Origin: Bacillota bacterium
GTDB taxonomy: Bacteria > Bacillota > Bacilli > Bacillales > Cytobacillaceae
DNA: 16,273 nt
Assembly: GCA_023387295.1 (NCBI GenBank)
Contig: JAEWIG010000099.1
Coordinates: 1-16,273, forward strand
Direction: 5' to 3'
Numbering within the stretch: position 1 is the stretch's first letter; the number at the start of each line of letters is the position of its first letter. Shown piece by piece: positions 13,600 to 16,273 of the stretch. The position numbers and the translations under genes were made by a program. The notes beneath the pieces are model-generated. The model searched no databases, had not been told where the DNA came from, and was given only the letters and a program-made list of their open reading frames with translations.

Positions 13600-13624
13600 A
13601 TACCCGATCTTATTTTATATATAC
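13600..13624 (-). promoter_or_regulatory. Weak sigma-B-like promoter reading into the repeats
   Basis: On the minus strand: GTATAT (13624-13619, 4/6 to GTTTAA), 13-nt spacer, GGGTAT (13605-13600, matching the sigma-B -10). It would drive transcription through units 3, 2 and 1 toward the hairpin at 13182. This is speculative. Confidence 0.2.
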
Positions 13625-13682
13625 GTCAAAATAAAATTTAAGCAGTGAATGTTGATTTGCAATGAAATAGCCAATTAAAAAT

Positions 13683-13712
13683 TGGACAAGGCACTAATTG
13701 TTTTTTTACAAT
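13683..13712 (+). promoter_or_regulatory. Sigma-A promoter of the ecs operon
   Basis: -35 TGGACA (13683-13688), 18-nt spacer, -10 TACAAT (13707-13712); each hexamer is 5/6 to consensus. It predicts a short leader of about 35 nt before ecsA. Confidence 0.65.
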
Positions 13713-13754
13713 GATAGTAATAACTTTATTGAATTCACGGAAGGACGTAGAATG

Positions 13755-14495
13755 ATGGCTTTATTGCAAATTGAGAACGTAACGGGTGGATATACAAGAA
13801 ATCCTGTGTTAAAGGATGTTTCTTTTGAAGTAAATGAAAAGGAAATTGTCGGTTTAATTGGCTTGAATGGTGCTGGAAAAAGTACGACGATTAAACATGT
13901 CATTGGATTAATGGAACCGCATCAAGGTGAAATAAAGATAAATGGGAAGGCGTTTCCGCATGATAAGGAAGGTTATCGCAAGCAATTTACCTTTGTGCCA
14001 GAGACACCCATTTTATATGATGAGCTAACGTTAGAGGAGCATTTACGAATAACCGCGATGGCATACGGACTAGAGGAAGGTGTATATAAGGAAAGGATGG
14101 AAAAGCTTCTAAAGGAGTTTCGGATGGAGAAGCGGTTAAAATGGTTTCCTGCTCATTTTTCAAAAGGGATGAAGCAAAAAGTAATGATTATGTGTGCTTT
14201 TCTCGTGCAACCATCATTATATATTGTTGATGAACCTTTTGTAGGTCTTGATCCACTCGGTATTCAATCCTTACTTGATTTGATGAAGAAGATGAAAGAA
14301 AATGGGGCAGGTATTTTGATGTCTACTCATATCCTTGCAACGGCAGAAAGATATTGTGATAAGTTCGTCATCCTGCACGAGGGTAAGGTAAGAGCCAAAG
14401 GAACTTTGAATGAATTGCGAGAACAATTTTCAATGCCTGATGCAACGCTCGATGATATTTATATTCAGCTGACAAAGGAAGAAGATTATGTTTGA
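13755..14495 (+). CDS. ecsA: EcsA, ABC transporter ATP-binding protein
   Basis: A 246-residue ABC ATPase. Walker A GLNGAGKS is at 36-43, the signature FSKGMKQK at 135-142, Walker B LYIVDEP at 155-161 and the H-loop H192 in MSTHILATAERYCD. The blocks TGGYTRNPVLK and KRLKWFPAHFSKGMKQKVMIMCAF are what I remember of B. subtilis EcsA (247 residues). With EcsB it forms a membrane transporter whose loss in B. subtilis impairs protein secretion, competence and regulated intramembrane proteolysis; the true substrate is unsettled. The start is ATG 13755, with GGAAGGA 9 nt upstream; the adjacent ATG 13752 is equally possible. An extension to 13698 has no ribosome binding site. It overlaps ecsB by 8 nt, so translation is likely coupled. 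Confidence 0.96.
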   Translation: MALLQIENVTGGYTRNPVLKDVSFEVNEKEIVGLIGLNGAGKSTTIKHVIGLMEPHQGEIKINGKAFPHDKEGYRKQFTFVPETPILYDELTLEEHLRITAMAYGLEEGVYKERMEKLLKEFRMEKRLKWFPAHFSKGMKQKVMIMCAFLVQPSLYIVDEPFVGLDPLGIQSLLDLMKKMKENGAGILMSTHILATAERYCDKFVILHEGKVRAKGTLNELREQFSMPDATLDDIYIQLTKEEDYV

Positions 14496-15699
14496 TGAAA
14501 AGATTTTATGGAAAGAGCGATTTAGCAAAACTGTTAAAGAGCTAAGTCGCTATTTAAAATATATATTTAATGGACATTTTGTCATTGTTATGGTTTTTTT
14601 AATTGGAACAGGAGCTTATTATTATCAAGAATGGCTTAAGACGATTCCTGAACAGTTTCCTGTTGCAATGATTATGGCGGTTACCCTCGCGTTCCTGCTT
14701 ACTCTTAGTCCGGTTTTTACATTTTTATTTGATGCAGATAAGGTATTTTTATTGCCACTTGAAAACAAATTATCGGGTTATTTTAGACGTTCTATTATTG
14801 TCAGCTTTATCATTCAAGCCTATTTACTCTTTATGGCATTAGGCGTTTTCATGCCAATGTATGCAGGTGTAAATGATGGGGATTTCGGAACATTCTTTCC
14901 TTTTTTTGGTGTTTTGCTATTGATGAAGATCGTCAATATTCTTATCCGTTGGAAGGTACAATATTTTGTTGAGACAAGGACACATATTGTTGATAGTTTC
15001 GTTCGATATGCGATTAATGCAGTATTTTTATATTTTCTCTTTTCCAATGCCGGAATACTCTTTCTAGTCCCAGAATTATTGTTAATGCTTATTTTATTGT
15101 ATTTTTACAACATAAATACGAAAACAAAGGGCTTGAAATGGGAATTTTTAATTGAGCAGGAAGAAAGACGAATGACAGCCTTTTATCGCCTAGCCAATTT
15201 ATTTACGGATGTACCGAAGCTAAGGGATAGAATAAAACGAAGAAAATGGCTTGATTGGCTATTTGCAAACATGAAATTTTTACAGGAGAAAACCTTTAGT
15301 CATTTATTTGTTAGAACGTTTTTACGAGCAGGAGATTATTTCGGACTATTTATTCGTTTGACGGTAATAGGTGGAGCTGGGATTTATTTTATCTCCTTTG
15401 GAATAGGGCAAATATTAGTTGTATTACTGTTTATGTATTTAACGGGTTTTCAATTAATGCCACTTTGGAAGCATCACCAAAATAAGCTGTGGATAAACTT
15501 ATACCCGATAAAAGCGGAAGTAAAGGAACAATCATTTAGAAAACTATTGTCTGGCCTTTTATACGTCCAAGCTATTTTGTTATCGATGGTGATTTTAATC
15601 AAAGGGGAGCTTCTTCTCACTTTGATTTCCGTTATTGCTGGGTTAGGTTTTGCGTTCTTATTCACTAAAATTTTTGTCCAAAAAAAGCTACAGTCTTAA
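14488..15699 (+). CDS. ecsB: EcsB, ABC transporter membrane subunit
   Basis: A 403-residue polytopic membrane protein, close to the B. subtilis EcsB length (about 408). Hydrophobic segments lie near 28-46, 57-80, 102-124, 137-153, 174-208 (two), 288-318 (possibly two), 354-373 and 376-394. Between 209 and 285 is a basic cytoplasmic region (QEERRMTAFYRLANLFTDVPKLRDRIKRRKW) suited to contact EcsA. The ATG lies inside the 3' end of ecsA (8-nt overlap), with AAAGGAAG just upstream. It is the permease partner of EcsA and its function is inferred from the family. The frame is intact. A gap of 82 nt without a terminator separates it from ecsC, so the operon probably continues. Confidence 0.95.
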   Translation: MFDEKILWKERFSKTVKELSRYLKYIFNGHFVIVMVFLIGTGAYYYQEWLKTIPEQFPVAMIMAVTLAFLLTLSPVFTFLFDADKVFLLPLENKLSGYFRRSIIVSFIIQAYLLFMALGVFMPMYAGVNDGDFGTFFPFFGVLLLMKIVNILIRWKVQYFVETRTHIVDSFVRYAINAVFLYFLFSNAGILFLVPELLLMLILLYFYNINTKTKGLKWEFLIEQEERRMTAFYRLANLFTDVPKLRDRIKRRKWLDWLFANMKFLQEKTFSHLFVRTFLRAGDYFGLFIRLTVIGGAGIYFISFGIGQILVVLLFMYLTGFQLMPLWKHHQNKLWINLYPIKAEVKEQSFRKLLSGLLYVQAILLSMVILIKGELLLTLISVIAGLGFAFLFTKIFVQKKLQS

Positions 15700-15781
15700 C
15701 TCATAAGAATAACTTTCTAATGAAACTATTTTCTCCTTTGAGCGTATGTAGTAAGAAGCGGTAATAAAGGAAGGGTAGCGA

Positions 15782-16273
15782 ATGAATCAGTATGAGTTAA
15801 AGGTTTATGATGAGATTGAGGAATGGAAACGAAAAATGGTGAAGCGCTCAAGCCTACTTAATCGAATCTCCAAAACTGCGCAAGGAAAATTAAACAGTCT
15901 AATACCAGAAAAAGCACAGCAAATTATGACTGATAGTATAAAAGCAATGGTTAAAGCAACACTAGTCGGCTCGAATTTAACCACAAAAAAAATGCAATCG
16001 CCTGCTAGTACACTAGAGGAAAAAGATGCTTTGCTTGCTGAAAAGCTAGCTGTTTACCGAAAAACAGCGATTATCGAAGGAGCAGGAACAGGGGCAGGCG
16101 GCATTCTATTAGGTTTAGCTGATTTCCCTTTGCTGCTATCCATTGAAATGAAGTTTTTATTTGAAGCAGCGTCTGTTTATGGCTATGACACGAGTGAATA
16201 TGAGGAACGCTTATTTATTCTTCATGTGTTTCAACTTGCTTTTTCTAGTGATGAAAAGCGTAGAGAGACGATG
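15782..16273 (+). CDS. ecsC: EcsC family protein, cut by the window end
   Basis: The first 164 codons of EcsC, open to the last base. The full protein is about 236 residues in B. subtilis, so about 70 are missing. It has an amphipathic, charged N-terminus (YELKVYDEIEEWKRKMVKRSS), then the EcsC-domain core with a glycine-rich hydrophobic stretch (IIEGAGTGAGGILLGLADFP, about 97-116) and SIEMKFLFEAASVYGYD. AGGAAGGG lies upstream of the ATG. It is the third gene of the ecs operon. Its role is not established, and in B. subtilis it is not essential for the EcsAB phenotypes. The 82-bp gap before it could hold a weak internal promoter (TTGAGC, 18 nt, TAATAA). Confidence 0.92.
   Translation, partial: MNQYELKVYDEIEEWKRKMVKRSSLLNRISKTAQGKLNSLIPEKAQQIMTDSIKAMVKATLVGSNLTTKKMQSPASTLEEKDALLAEKLAVYRKTAIIEGAGTGAGGILLGLADFPLLLSIEMKFLFEAASVYGYDTSEYEERLFILHVFQLAFSSDEKRRETM

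Noticed and set aside
13698..13751. Upstream extension of ecsA
   Set aside because: No ribosome binding site for it, it overlaps the -10 element, and family length fits the start at 13755.

Overview
The window is a low-GC stretch from an aerobic, spore-forming member of the Bacillaceae. The evidence is gene content and order. Reading left to right it holds yhaO-yhaN-yhaM, yhaL, prsA, a sscA-like micro-gene, yhaI, hpr (scoC), yhaH, trpP, serC, hit, ecsA-ecsB-ecsC, which is the order I recall for the yha/ecs region of Bacillus subtilis. Shine-Dalgarno sites are strong, starts include GTG and TTG, and terminators are Rho-independent hairpins. The genus cannot be fixed from this window.

Layout: 1-398 carries two adjacent diverged copies (A, B) of a ~120 bp structured repeat. 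399-5716 is the + strand nuclease cluster yhaO-yhaN (SbcD/SbcC-like pair) and yhaM (3'-5' exoribonuclease), ending in a terminator. 5789-7368 has sporulation gene yhaL, the lipoprotein foldase prsA (minus) and a 24-codon sporulation gene. 7404-10613 holds small membrane or unknown proteins, yhaI, the MarR-type regulator hpr and the YtxH-type protein yhaH. 10627-13066 is a minus-strand biosynthesis and transport block: trpP, serC, hit, with repeat copy C between hit and serC. 13119-13750 is a ~630 bp gene-free interval with three diverged 28-nt repeats. 13755-16273 is the ecsA-ecsB-ecsC operon, with ecsC cut by the window edge.

How the genes fit together: PrsA folds exported proteins, EcsAB is an ABC transporter whose loss impairs secretion and regulated proteolysis in B. 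subtilis, and Hpr/ScoC represses exoprotease and transition-state genes. The region therefore clusters protein export and its regulation with RNA/DNA nucleases and tryptophan/serine supply.

The most notable non-coding signals are: (1) the three-copy structured repeat, whose helices differ in sequence but keep pairing (compensatory changes) while the apical loop AAAGAAC stays identical; (2) a TRAP-type array of NAG triplets at 2-nt spacing that runs into the trpP ribosome binding site; (3) the triple repeat between hit and ecsA. The coding genes are mostly well-known families. I see no phage, insertion sequence, CRISPR, rRNA or tRNA.
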